From the NCBI GenBank assembly GCA_024710805.1, contig JANJUB010000073.1, positions 38,713 through 102,712 on the forward strand: 64,000 nucleotides of DNA, read 5' to 3'. Of the stretch, positions 55,067 through 63,455 are shown piece after piece. A program made the position numbers and the translations under genes. Every line of letters starts with the position of its first letter. Positions within the stretch are counted from its first letter, which is position 1. Below the pieces are notes generated by a model. The model did not search any database. It was not told the origin of the DNA and saw nothing but the letters and a program-made list of their open reading frames with translations. The stretch is from Fimbriimonadaceae bacterium (GTDB lineage: Bacteria; Armatimonadota; Fimbriimonadia; Fimbriimonadales; Fimbriimonadaceae).

Positions 55067-56584
55067 CTAAATCGTCAGGTCGACGCCCGTTGCCCGGGTC
55101 GGGGCGTAGGTCGGGCGGACGGGTGCCGCGTTGGTCGCAAACTCTCGAACGGCGGGCATGAACTGCGGCTGCGGTTGCGACGGGTTCTGGCGGCTCGGCT
55201 CTTGGTGGCTACCGAAATCGCTCACCGAGAACGCGCCAAGATGAACCCCGCGCTGTTCGAGCGACTGGCGCAACTCGGCTTGGACGGCGTGAACGGCCTG
55301 TCGAACGCGCTCGTTATCAGTAACAATCTGTGCCTCAACCTGGTCATTTTGCTGGGTAAGGACAACCTTGATGTCGCCGAGGTCGAGGGGTCGAAACTCA
55401 ATGGTGATGCGCTCTTGCGGGCGGGTGGCCAGGGCGGTCTCGATCCGATCCGCGAGGGCGCGGACCAGTTCGTGGGTCGCTACCGGGCGATCAAGGGATT
55501 CGATCTTGGGAGCCGCCACCGCCTTCGCAACCGGGGCGTTGGCTTCGATCAAAGTCGGCTTGGGTTGGTGCGGATTCTCGCTGTTGCTTTGCTCGTGAGA
55601 CGGCTCGCCAAAGCGGCGCTGAGGGGTCTCGGAGCCCTCTCCGTCGATTGACAGGATGCTGTCAGCGCCCTTCGTGGCTCCTTCTTCGGGAAGGTGCGGT
55701 ACGACGGCCCCCGCGCGTCTCGTTGTTTCGTTCTCTGCGTTGCGCGGCACAAAGGCATCCGCTCCCTTCGTCGTTGGTTCCTCGACGTTGCGCGGCTCGA
55801 CGGGATCGAAGGTTCTCGCTTCGGAAGGGCGCGGTACAACAGCCCCCGCGCGCCTCGTGGTTTCTTCTCCTGCGTTGCGCGGTACGACGGTCCCGGCGCT
55901 GCTCGTGGTTTCTTCCCCTGCGCTGCGCGGCACGATCGCATCCGCGCTGTTCGTCAGTTCTCCGTCAGCATTGCGCGGTACGACGGCCCCCGCGCTCCTC
56001 GCGGTTTCTTCCCCGACGTTGCGAGGCACGATAGCATCGATGCCCGTCTTCACGTCTCGATCAACCGCAATGCGGGTAATGCCCAGTTCGGGGTTGTCGA
56101 GCAGCTTCACCAACGCGGCGCGCTCATCAAGCGAAGCCGGGGACTTGCTGAGAAGCACGTCGGGAGCGATTTCCACGACTGGCTCGGTAGGCGCAGAAGC
56201 AAACGGTGCGAGCGAAGGCGAAGGCGTAAGCGATCCGGCCACATCGGTTTGGGCAAGTGCCATCGCGAAAGCGAGGTTCGCGTTCTGGGCGTCTGCGGCG
56301 GAGTCCGGTTGGATCGACTGAGCATTCGGCTCGGGAGTCGTCAACTTCTCGCCGCAGGGAATGGTTTCCCCGGGCGGCGCGCCCGGTGGTTCGGGACCTC
56401 CCGCCGCGGCCAGCAGCTGCGCGATCAGCATCTCGAATCCGGCGGGTGCGCCGTTTGAGGGCACCTCCACCTGGGGATTCGTGATTCCGAGTAATGCGCT
56501 GATCTGCATTGCGACACTGAGATCATCGGCAACATTGCGGGGAAACTCAGGCAGATTTTTCGGGGCGTCCCCCGAATCTGTCAT
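55067..56584 (-). CDS. fliK: flagellar hook-length control protein FliK with an internal tandem repeat
   Basis: 505 residues. The C-terminal hook-length domain (residues 365-480) contains ITIEFRPLDLGDIKVVLTQQNDQVEAQIVTDNERVRQAVH, which switches export specificity when the hook reaches the right length. The N-terminal and middle parts, acting as a ruler in other bacteria, are low in complexity and include about eight 16-residue repeats of the form AGAVVPRNAGEETTR (residues 178-297). The start is ATG 56584, only two bases from the start of the divergent HAD gene; no ribosome site is visible. Confidence 0.9.
   Translation of the reverse strand: MTDSGDAPKNLPEFPRNVADDLSVAMQISALLGITNPQVEVPSNGAPAGFEMLIAQLLAAAGGPEPPGAPPGETIPCGEKLTTPEPNAQSIQPDSAADAQNANLAFAMALAQTDVAGSLTPSPSLAPFASAPTEPVVEIAPDVLLSKSPASLDERAALVKLLDNPELGITRIAVDRDVKTGIDAIVPRNVGEETARSAGAVVPRNADGELTNSADAIVPRSAGEETTSSAGTVVPRNAGEETTRRAGAVVPRPSEARTFDPVEPRNVEEPTTKGADAFVPRNAENETTRRAGAVVPHLPEEGATKGADSILSIDGEGSETPQRRFGEPSHEQSNSENPHQPKPTLIEANAPVAKAVAAPKIESLDRPVATHELVRALADRIETALATRPQERITIEFRPLDLGDIKVVLTQQNDQVEAQIVTDNERVRQAVHAVQAELRQSLEQRGVHLGAFSVSDFGSHQEPSRQNPSQPQPQFMPAVREFATNAAPVRPTYAPTRATGVDLTI
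55693..56050. repeat. tandem array of about eight 48-bp units inside fliK, related to a dispersed repeat
   Basis: Units begin at about 55693, 55741, 55789, 55828, 55876, 55924, 55972 and 56020. Most are 48 bp, one is 39 bp; all keep the fliK frame. The core TGCGCGGTACGACGGCCCCC can fold as GCGCGG...CCGCGC. Closely matching copies occur in non-coding DNA at 478-562, 40174-40199 and 62038-62076. Confidence 0.9.
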
Positions 56585-56586
56585 AC

Positions 56587-57297
56587 TTGGATGTGCCAGA
56601 GCGCGAACACTCCCCTTTGCAGGCGGTTCTTTTCGACGTCGATGGCACGCTGGTCGATTCGTTTCCCATGTGCATCCCCGGCCTGGCCGACACGTATGAG
56701 CACTTCACCGGAAACCGACCTTCGGACGAAACCCTTCGCTCCATCATGGGCATCCCGCTCAAGGTTCAAATGCGTCTGTTTCAGGAGACCGAACCCGACG
56801 AGGAGACCGTCGAGCGAATGATCGCCTACGCATTGGAGCGATACGACGTCTACGCGCACCGCGAACGACTGTTCGATGGCGCCGTCGATGCCCTTCGCAT
56901 CTTGCACCGAGCCGGGATCAAAACCGCCCTGGTGACGAGCAAGAACGCGACGGAGGTGGCTTCGTTCCTGTCCCGATTTTCTGCCCGCGACGCCGTCGAC
57001 ACCACCGTGTGTGCCAGCGACGTCGTCCATCCGAAACCCCACGCCGAATCGGCGATCTTGGCCTGCTCCCGACTTGGAGTCTCGCCCGATCGCGCCGCTT
57101 TCGTGGGTGATTCCGTCTTTGACTTACAGTGTGCCCATGCTGCCGGGATTGCGACTTCGGTCGCAGTTACCTACGGCGGAGGCACCGAGACCGCGCTGCG
57201 TGCGGAGCAACCGAGTTGGGTCTTCCCCACTCCCGAGGCTCTGCGCGAATGGGCGCAAAACGAAGTAGCAACCTTATGCCTCGACGCAAGAACGTAA
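56587..57297 (+). CDS. HAD-superfamily phosphatase (phosphoglycolate phosphatase-like)
   Basis: 236 residues from TTG 56587; GTG 56593 or TTG 56615 are alternatives. Motif I is VLFDVDGTLVDS, motif II TALVTSKNA, motif III Lys in HPKPHAES and motif IV FVGDSVFDLQCA. The cap region is alpha-helical as in PpaX and Gph. Likely hydrolyses phosphoglycolate, pyrophosphate or a related small phosphate. The 3' end overlaps the next gene by 22 bases; era lies two genes downstream. Confidence 0.88.
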   Translation: MDVPEREHSPLQAVLFDVDGTLVDSFPMCIPGLADTYEHFTGNRPSDETLRSIMGIPLKVQMRLFQETEPDEETVERMIAYALERYDVYAHRERLFDGAVDALRILHRAGIKTALVTSKNATEVASFLSRFSARDAVDTTVCASDVVHPKPHAESAILACSRLGVSPDRAAFVGDSVFDLQCAHAAGIATSVAVTYGGGTETALRAEQPSWVFPTPEALREWAQNEVATLCLDART

Positions 57298-60200
57298 CCC
57301 CCGATTTATCGACCCCGGCCGAAACCACGGCCCCGACCGAAACGAAATCGACGCGAAGCCGCAAGCCCAAGGTGGAAACGCCAGCGGCTGAAGTGCCCGT
57401 GGTCGAGACCCCCAAGCCGCGCACCCGGCGGGCCGCAAAGCCCAAGGCCGAGCCGGAGCCGGTGGTCGTAGAGGCGAAAGCCCCGCGATCCCGCAAGCCG
57501 AAGGTCGAAGCCGACGCTGAACCCGCGACGGTAGTCGAGGAATCGAAGCCTGCCCGTTCGCGACGCGGCCGAGCCAAGGTCGAAGAGGCTCCCGTCGCCG
57601 AAGCCGTGGCGGAGCCTAAACCGTCGCGAGCTCGAACCCGAACTCGAAAGCCCACCGCGGCCGATGCCGCGCTCGAAGCTCTGGTCGCCGAAGCGGACGT
57701 CGCCCCCATCCAATGGCGACCCCGCACCATCAAGGAGAAGCCCGCCCCCACAGAGTCGCAAGCCGCCCGAACCGATGAACCGCGCGGACGCCGACGGCGT
57801 CGTGGCCGAGGTGGCTCCGCGCAAGGCGAAACGCTGAACTTGGCGCCAACCACGGAAGCCGCCGCCGAAGCGCCGGTAACCGAAGAAGCTGTCGAAGATG
57901 GGGAAGCTCCCCGAGGCCGACGACGACGAGGCGGTCGACGCTCCGATGCGAAGGTCGAGCCGAAGTCCGAGCCAACCCCGGTGGTTGCGGTCGTGGCCGC
58001 TCCCGAGCCGCCTGCCATTCCGATGCGCCCGAGCATCGTGATTCCGCCGGACGCACCCCAGGTGATCCTCCGTGAAGGTCTGCCGACGCTGGTGCGCAAC
58101 GGACGGGTCTACCCGCCGATCGCCTTCTTTGGCGATGCGCGCAACGAGACCAAGGCAAAGACGGTTATCGATGAGATTCGCATGGCGGGCGAGGCCGGAG
58201 TTCATCTCCATAGCCTGACCATCGACTTTGAAGTTGACTCCGACACCGTGGGCGACCACGTTGCCCTCGCCGGCTACTTGCTCAAGAAGGTCCTGGAGGC
58301 CGACCCCGAGGCGCAAGTGTTCTTCCGCGTCGTGTTCGCCGCGCCAAAGGGCTGGACCGAACGGTATCCGGGTGCCAAGTACACGATGGCGACCGGCGAA
58401 GTCGCCGAGCCCAGTGTCTGCGACGACCGTTTCTGGTCGGACGCGCAGGAGTGCCTTGAGCGGTTTGTTCGTCAGTTGCGGTTGCTTCCCCAGAAGGACT
58501 CGATCCTCGGCGTGCACCTCGATCGCGGCGAGTGGTTCTATCCCGATGGCGTGGGCTATGACACCTCTCGCGCCGCGCGGGACAAGTTCCAGGACTGGGC
58601 GAGAGCCCGTTATCGCAACGACATCGTGTCGCTGCGCGCGGCATGGTTCAACGGGTCCGCGGAGTTCGGGCGGCTCGAAGTTCCGAAGTACGAGCGGCCG
58701 ACCGACGACAAGTTTGTGCGCGCCAACCGCCAGGAGCGATCATGGGTGGACTACCACCTGTTCCTCAGCGACGCGGCGGTGAACCGGATCAGCGACCTTG
58801 CCTACACGGTCAAGGAAGCAAGCGATGGCTACTTCGTGGTCGGCGTGAGCTACGGATACACCTTCGAGTGGTCGCACCCCGCCAGCGGGCACCTTTCCCT
58901 CGGCAAGCTCCTTCGGATGCGCGAGATCGACTTCGTGGCTGGCCCGCCGAGCTACCGAAACCGCGAGCCCGGCGGCGCCGCTTCATTCCCCGGCCCGGTC
59001 GACAGCTTTGCGCTCAACGGCAAGCTGTTCCTCAGCGAAGAGGACTACAAGACCAGCCTCGGCAGCGGCTATGATCCCGACGACTTCAACCCGATGATCA
59101 AGACCCCGCAAGCGCTGGAGAGCGTCCATTGGCGCGGCATCGGCGCGGCGCTGGCCCACGGCTCGGGCGTCACGTGGATGGACCTCTGGGGCAACGGCTG
59201 GCTGAAGACGCCGAGCGCCTGGCAGCGGGCCGAAGTCGCTCGCGAGACGATGGTCTTGCGAATGGCGTCCCCCGAGACTCCCGCCGACGTCGCTGTGTTC
59301 ATCGACGAGCGGTCGCTGGCGTACCTTGTGGATCAGAAGGGCTTCAATCTCCTGGTGCAGAACGTGCGCGAGTCGGTGATGCGTTCGGGCATGAGCGCCG
59401 CGTTCTACTTGCTCAGCGATCTGCAGCACCGCGAGACGTTCCCCGAGAGCAAGCTGTACGTGTTCCTGAACGCTTGGGACGTGCGGCCCGAGCTGCGCGC
59501 GGCGATCAAGAGCCGTTTGCAGCGCGGCAACAAGGTGTTGTTCTGGGTGTACACCGCGGGACTGTTCGACTCCGGCCGCGAGTCCTTGGAGCGCGCCCGT
59601 GAAGTCACCGGCATCGCCCTCAAGCCGCAGCCCTTCCACAGCAAGACGGGGACGACGATTGTCAATCGCCGGCATCCGCTTTGTGAGGTGTTCGAGGACA
59701 AAACCAACGTCGGCGGCGCCCACTTGGAGCCCAGCTACTTCGCGATTCCCGAGGACGGCATTGTTCTCGGCGAATACACCCAGACCGGCTTGCCCAGCTT
59801 TGTGCTGCGAGAGTTCCGTTCGGAGACCGATCCGGCTTCGACCTGGAAGTCGGTCTTCCTTGGCGAGCCCATCGTCACCCCTTCGCTGCTTCGCACGTTG
59901 GGCGAAATGGCCGGAGCCCACGTGTGGAGCTTCACCGAGGACGTCGTTCATGTTCGCGCGCCGTTCCTCACCGTGCACTGCACGGGCACCGGCCCCCGCA
60001 CGATCACCTTGCCCGCCAAGTGGTCGGCGTACAGCCTGACCAACCGCGAGTGGGTGAGCACGGACGCGACCAGCCTGCGGTTCACGGCGACCGACGGTTC
60101 GACTCATGCCTTCTTGGTCGGTGTTCGCGACGATCTGGAGCATCTGCTCAACCTCGATCCCACGGCGATGCTGAAGATCGACAAGCTGCCCGAACGGGAC

Positions 60201-60500
60201 GCCAACACGGTGGACGCCGATTCGTTCTCGTTCGACGTGCCGATCATGAAGCTCGACGAATGGATGGAGGGTCAAGAGGGCGACGACATCGCCGACGACC
60301 TGCTCTTCAAGACGCGCCTGCTCGAAGATCTTCCTGCCGTCCCCGAGGAAGAGGATGAACCGCTTCGATCGGGCCGGCGCAGGAAACGACGTCGCCGCGG
60401 AGGCAGCGAGGAGACAGCTGGACGCCGACGCGATGGCGAGGCGGTCCAAGTGGATGCCGACCTCGGAATGAGCGTCGTGTTCCGTAGGCGAGACACATGA
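57276..60500 (+). CDS. GH42-like protein with long Arg/Lys/Pro-rich tails
   Basis: 1074 residues from MPRRKNVTPDL. Residues 1-240 are low complexity, alternating basic clusters (RSRKPKVE, RTRRAAKPKAE) and acidic stretches, with GRRRRRGRGG near 170 like the RNA-binding tails of RNase E/G. Residues 255-960 resemble GH42 beta-galactosidase architecture: PIAFFGDARNE, ILGVHLDRGEWFYPDG, an FVAGPPSYRNREPGG segment, and a trimerisation-like domain. The C-terminus is again acidic then RRRKRRRRGG. No signal peptide. It overlaps both HAD and era (ATGA), so it is in their operon. An odd fusion; function unknown. Confidence 0.65.
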   Translation: MPRRKNVTPDLSTPAETTAPTETKSTRSRKPKVETPAAEVPVVETPKPRTRRAAKPKAEPEPVVVEAKAPRSRKPKVEADAEPATVVEESKPARSRRGRAKVEEAPVAEAVAEPKPSRARTRTRKPTAADAALEALVAEADVAPIQWRPRTIKEKPAPTESQAARTDEPRGRRRRRGRGGSAQGETLNLAPTTEAAAEAPVTEEAVEDGEAPRGRRRRGGRRSDAKVEPKSEPTPVVAVVAAPEPPAIPMRPSIVIPPDAPQVILREGLPTLVRNGRVYPPIAFFGDARNETKAKTVIDEIRMAGEAGVHLHSLTIDFEVDSDTVGDHVALAGYLLKKVLEADPEAQVFFRVVFAAPKGWTERYPGAKYTMATGEVAEPSVCDDRFWSDAQECLERFVRQLRLLPQKDSILGVHLDRGEWFYPDGVGYDTSRAARDKFQDWARARYRNDIVSLRAAWFNGSAEFGRLEVPKYERPTDDKFVRANRQERSWVDYHLFLSDAAVNRISDLAYTVKEASDGYFVVGVSYGYTFEWSHPASGHLSLGKLLRMREIDFVAGPPSYRNREPGGAASFPGPVDSFALNGKLFLSEEDYKTSLGSGYDPDDFNPMIKTPQALESVHWRGIGAALAHGSGVTWMDLWGNGWLKTPSAWQRAEVARETMVLRMASPETPADVAVFIDERSLAYLVDQKGFNLLVQNVRESVMRSGMSAAFYLLSDLQHRETFPESKLYVFLNAWDVRPELRAAIKSRLQRGNKVLFWVYTAGLFDSGRESLERAREVTGIALKPQPFHSKTGTTIVNRRHPLCEVFEDKTNVGGAHLEPSYFAIPEDGIVLGEYTQTGLPSFVLREFRSETDPASTWKSVFLGEPIVTPSLLRTLGEMAGAHVWSFTEDVVHVRAPFLTVHCTGTGPRTITLPAKWSAYSLTNREWVSTDATSLRFTATDGSTHAFLVGVRDDLEHLLNLDPTAMLKIDKLPERDANTVDADSFSFDVPIMKLDEWMEGQEGDDIADDLLFKTRLLEDLPAVPEEEDEPLRSGRRRKRRRRGGSEETAGRRRDGEAVQVDADLGMSVVFRRRDT

Positions 60501-61378
60501 GCCACCGTTTCGGATACGTCGCGCTGATCGGCCAGCCCAACGTGGGCAAGAGCACCTTGCTCAATGCCCTCGTGGGGCAGAAGGTGTCGATCGTCAGCGA
60601 TAAAGCACAGACCACGCGCCGCAACGTCATCGGCGTCATGCAGGGCGAGGGATTCCAGATCGCCTTCATCGACACGCCCGGCGTTCACGAGCCGCACACC
60701 GTGCTGGGCAAAACCATGCTCGAGGCGGCGCGAACGGGGCTCAGCGGGGTCGACCTTACAGTGGTCGTCGTCGATATCAGCCGACGGCCGAACGAAGCGG
60801 ACAAGCGAATCGCGAAGATGGTAGGCGATGCGCCAAAGATCCTGGCGATGAACAAGATGGATCGGTTGCGCGCCGAGATGGTCGTTCCGCACACCGAAGC
60901 GTACTGCCAGTTATTCGGCACCGAGGACTACATGATGACCACCGCGACCCAAGGGGTTAACCTGGACAAGCTGGTCGAGATGATCGTCGAGCGGCTGGAA
61001 GAAGGCGAGCCGGAGTTCGACTCCGAGACCTACACCGACCAGACCGTGCGGTTTATGGCCGCCGAGCTGATCCGAGAGAAGGTGCTCGTCGCGACCCGAC
61101 AGGAAGTCCCCCACGCCTGCGCGGTGCACATTCGCGAGTGGGAAGAGGAAGAGGGACGGGTAACGATTTACGCGGACATCTTGGTGGAGAAGGATGGGCA
61201 GAAGGCGATCCTCATCGGCAACAAGGGCCAGTTCATCAAGACGATTGGAACCCAAGCCCGGCTGGAAATCGCGGAGCTGATCGGGAAGCCGGTGCACCTA
61301 GACCTGCACATCAAGGTCCGCCCGGACTGGCGGCAAAGCCCGCGCACGATTCGAGAGTTGCAAGAAGAGACAGGGTAA
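60497..61378 (+). CDS. era: GTPase Era
   Basis: 293 residues. G1 is GQPNVGKST, G2 around KAQTTRRNVIG, G3 DTPG, G4 NKMD; the C-terminal KH domain has ILVEKDGQKAILIGNKGQFIKTIG. Era binds 16S rRNA near its 3' end and promotes 30S maturation. The ATG overlaps the stop codon of the GH42-like gene, so translation is coupled. Confidence 0.96.
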   Translation: MSHRFGYVALIGQPNVGKSTLLNALVGQKVSIVSDKAQTTRRNVIGVMQGEGFQIAFIDTPGVHEPHTVLGKTMLEAARTGLSGVDLTVVVVDISRRPNEADKRIAKMVGDAPKILAMNKMDRLRAEMVVPHTEAYCQLFGTEDYMMTTATQGVNLDKLVEMIVERLEEGEPEFDSETYTDQTVRFMAAELIREKVLVATRQEVPHACAVHIREWEEEEGRVTIYADILVEKDGQKAILIGNKGQFIKTIGTQARLEIAELIGKPVHLDLHIKVRPDWRQSPRTIRELQEETG

Positions 61379-61384
61379 CGCTGG

Positions 61385-62017
61385 ATGAGAGTCCTCTCGC
61401 TGAACGTTGGCAAGATCGGCACTCTGAATCACGCTGGGGAGATCGTTCCCAGTGCGATCGGAAAGCAACCGATTGAAGACCGAGTTGGGCTAGGGCTCCT
61501 CGGCTTCACCGGCGACCAACAGGCCGATCGAAAGAACCACGGCGGGTCCGACAAAGCCGTGTGTGTCTATGCCAGCGAACACTACCACCACTTTGGTGAG
61601 CGCTTGGGAAAGCCCCTCGGAATCCCGGCCTTCGGTGAGAACTTGACGACCGTCGGCATGCTCGAGGCGCAGGTCTGCATCGGGGATGTTTACGGGGTCG
61701 GCTCGGCGACTCTGCAAGTGTCGCAGCCGCGCCAGCCCTGTTTCAAGCTTGGCGCGCGTCATGGTGAGCCTCGGCTACATGAGTGGGTGCGGGATTCCCG
61801 CTTGACCGGGTTCTACTTCCGCGTTCTGCAGGCCGGTGAAGTCCAAGTCGGCGATGCTTTCGAGCTCTTATCCCGCGGCAAGATCTCCGTGGCCAGGGCT
61901 AATGAACTACGGTACGGCGAGTTCGACCGCGAGGGTATCCAAGCACTGGTGAACGAGGATGCCCTTTCGGCATCGTGGCAACGCAGCCTCCGCGGCCGAC
62001 TACTCCACGCTGAGTAG
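61385..62017 (+). CDS. MOSC domain protein (YiiM-like)
   Basis: 210 residues. The MOSC hallmarks are GFTGDQQADRKNHGGSDKAVCVYASEHY, GENLTTVGMLEAQVCIGDVYGVGSATLQVSQPRQPCFKLG, with the conserved Cys of PRQPCFK. MOSC proteins carry sulfur from pyridoxal enzymes or reduce N-hydroxylated compounds using molybdenum cofactor. It follows era by six bases, probably cotranscribed. Confidence 0.92.
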   Translation: MRVLSLNVGKIGTLNHAGEIVPSAIGKQPIEDRVGLGLLGFTGDQQADRKNHGGSDKAVCVYASEHYHHFGERLGKPLGIPAFGENLTTVGMLEAQVCIGDVYGVGSATLQVSQPRQPCFKLGARHGEPRLHEWVRDSRLTGFYFRVLQAGEVQVGDAFELLSRGKISVARANELRYGEFDREGIQALVNEDALSASWQRSLRGRLLHAE

Positions 62018-62037
62018 TGGCGTGGGCTACCAAGTCT

Positions 62038-62076
62038 GGCGCGGTACGACGGCCCCCGCGCGCCTCGTGATCTTTC
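62038..62076. repeat. intergenic copy of the fliK-array repeat
   Basis: GGCGCGGTACGACGGCCCCC followed by GCGCGCCTCGTG is essentially identical for about 33 bases to fliK array units 4 and 7. It lies just downstream of the MOSC gene stop codon. Confidence 0.85.
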
Positions 62077-62102
62077 CTTAACTTGATGGACTGACCTGTA
62101 GG

Positions 62103-62142
62103 CGCAGGTTTCGAGTCTGAGCGGAGCGAAAGACGAGGCCCT
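62103..62142. repeat. 40-bp direct repeat, copy 1
   Basis: CGCAGGTTTCGAGTCTGAGC begins a 40-base element that matches 62592-62631 at 36 of 40 positions. The two copies bracket the small gene at 62205-62552. Confidence 0.8.
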
Positions 62143-62204
62143 GTGCAATGGTGCGTCGGGACGAGCCCACCGACGACCTCAGGGTTTTCCCCACTTCACT
62201 CGAC

Positions 62205-62552
62205 CTACCACGCGAGGTAGTACTCGTTGATCCGTCTGCCGCATCCACCTTGCTGCACGCGGCGATTGGACTGACGCGGCACTTGCTGGCCGGGCTTGTT
62301 GCCGGTCCACACGAAGGCATCGATCTCGGTCAGCTTCCACTCATCATCGCGCACCAGTTTCGTCTCGCCCGGAATCAAGCGAATCTTCTCACGAATGGGC
62401 AACCGCACCTCGATGGGCACGTCGCCGCTGTTCGTGACATAGACATCGACGAGAGGCGCTGAATCGCCCAGCATGGCGCTGGTCATGCCAATGCTATACA
62501 GCAGGAGCAAGACAACAAAGACCCAGCCAGCCGCCCGCTTTACGTCTGCCAT
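62205..62552 (-). CDS. small membrane-anchored protein
   Basis: 115 residues from MADVKRAAGW. One membrane segment (VFVVLLLLYSIGMTSAML, about 11-28), then a globular beta-rich part (DVYVTNSGDVPIEVRLPIREKIRLIPGETKLVRDDEWKLTEIDAFVW). No family recognised. The tracked start 30 codons earlier lies within the 40-bp direct repeat and is rejected. The gene sits between two direct repeats and so may be a cassette. Confidence 0.55.
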   Translation of the reverse strand: MADVKRAAGWVFVVLLLLYSIGMTSAMLGDSAPLVDVYVTNSGDVPIEVRLPIREKIRLIPGETKLVRDDEWKLTEIDAFVWTGNKPGQQVPRQSNRRVQQGGCGRRINEYYLAW

Positions 62553-62591
62553 GAAGGATAAGACGCACGGGCACCGCACGTTGGTTGAAGA

Positions 62592-62631
62592 CGCAGGTTT
62601 CGAGCCCGAGCGGAGCGAAGGACGAGCCCCT
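62592..62631. repeat. 40-bp direct repeat, copy 2
   Basis: CGCAGGTTTCGAGCCCGAGC begins the second copy, 489 bases from the first and in the same orientation. Confidence 0.8.
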
Positions 62632-62644
62632 CCGGTCTTCATAG

Positions 62645-62851
62645 TTATGACTCGTCCTCCGCTTCACTCTTGCTCAATACCCAGAGTCCAACACCGGCCA
62701 GGATAAACAGGAAGCCCGCGACGCGCCCCGATGTGCCCTCCAGACGCGAGAGTCCCGGCACAAAGGTGAACCAGAGGGAAGCACCCGTGACGAGTGCATA
62801 AACTCCCCCAGCGATCCACATTGTGCCAAACAAACGAGTAATGCAACTCAT
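62645..62851 (-). CDS. small two-helix membrane protein
   Basis: 68 residues with two hydrophobic segments (MWIAGGVYALVTGASLWFTFVP and VAGFLFILAGVGLWVL) and an acidic end (SKSEAEDES). No family recognised. Lies between two other small membrane protein genes on the same strand, after the YD gene fragments; it could be an immunity-type or simply hypothetical protein. Confidence 0.5.
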   Translation of the reverse strand: MSCITRLFGTMWIAGGVYALVTGASLWFTFVPGLSRLEGTSGRVAGFLFILAGVGLWVLSKSEAEDES

Positions 62852-62910
62852 TCTGGGGCGATCACTCTCCTGAAAATGGGGTGTCCATGGTCCGAGTGCA
62901 TTAGCTTCAC

Positions 62911-63255
62911 CTAGCTAGAATGGTCATCGGTGAGTGACCGGATTCTCCCTTGCTCTCTTCTTAGCATAGCCAATGATAAGCGATATAAAGCCACGAAGAC
63001 GATCAGGCCAATGAAGATTACGGCTGGCACCTTGACGGTCGACTCAAGCACCTTATCTAAGACGATGGACACGGCAATCACACTCGCTCCTCCGCGTGCC
63101 AACGACGACATTGTGATCGCCTCATCATCGGACAGGTCACGTCTGCCAATCAGTTGTTTGCTCGCGAAGAACTTGCCCATCCTTGGTGTGTAGAGCAACC
63201 ATCCAACAACCAAGAACAAAGTCGCCGCGATCAGATCGTTGGTGTTTTGCTTCAC
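62911..63255 (-). CDS. small membrane protein coupled to a YD-repeat gene end
   Basis: 114 residues from GTG 63255 (VKQNTNDLIAATLFLVVGWLLY). Hydrophobic segments at about residues 8-24, 50-66 and 75-95, and a hydrophilic C-terminus (RREQGRIRSLTDDHSS). The GTG overlaps the TGA of the YD fragment (GTGA), as in a toxin-immunity pair where the small protein follows the toxin. No family recognised. Confidence 0.5.
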   Translation of the reverse strand: MKQNTNDLIAATLFLVVGWLLYTPRMGKFFASKQLIGRRDLSDDEAITMSSLARGGASVIAVSIVLDKVLESTVKVPAVIFIGLIVFVALYRLSLAMLRREQGRIRSLTDDHSS

Positions 63256-63356
63256 GGGAGACTCCGTCTCCCTTCCCGCCACACTCGCAGTGTGTCGGAC
63301 TCTAACGTCTTGGGCGGCACTCCACCCAACGACACCTGGGTCAGCTTGACGTCGCA
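63252..63356. repeat. 105-bp direct repeat, copy A, with two inverted repeats
   Basis: Matches 63896-64000 over its whole length at the same spacing. It contains GGGAGACTCCGTCTCCC at 63256-63272 and CACACTCGCAGTGTG next to it, two perfect hairpins. Confidence 0.9.
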
Positions 63357-63455
63357 GTCGACGGTGTACGTCTCGGTCATCCCATTCACCGTCCGCGATG
63401 GGTGATTTCCGTTCGCCTCATACGTAAACGACGCCGAATACCCGTTGCGGGATTC
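63252..63455 (-). pseudogene. YD/RHS-repeat gene end (displaced C-terminal fragment)
   Basis: Reads SRNGYSASFTYEANGNHPSRTVNGMTETYTVDCDVKLTQVSLGG and stops shortly after. TYEANGN...SRTVNGxTxTYT is the YD-repeat pattern of RHS/teneurin-type proteins, which often carry variable toxin ends. There is no start codon of its own before the YD part; upstream lies the 135-residue gene in another frame. Best read as an orphan end left by recombination or duplication. Confidence 0.65.

Noticed and set aside
55693-56050. Possible CRISPR array
   Set aside because: Units are directly adjacent with no unique spacers and keep the fliK reading frame, so this is a coding tandem repeat.
58983-60449. 488-residue ORF antisense to the GH42-like gene
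   Set aside because: Same reason: no motif, and the sense frame continues with overlaps to both neighbours.
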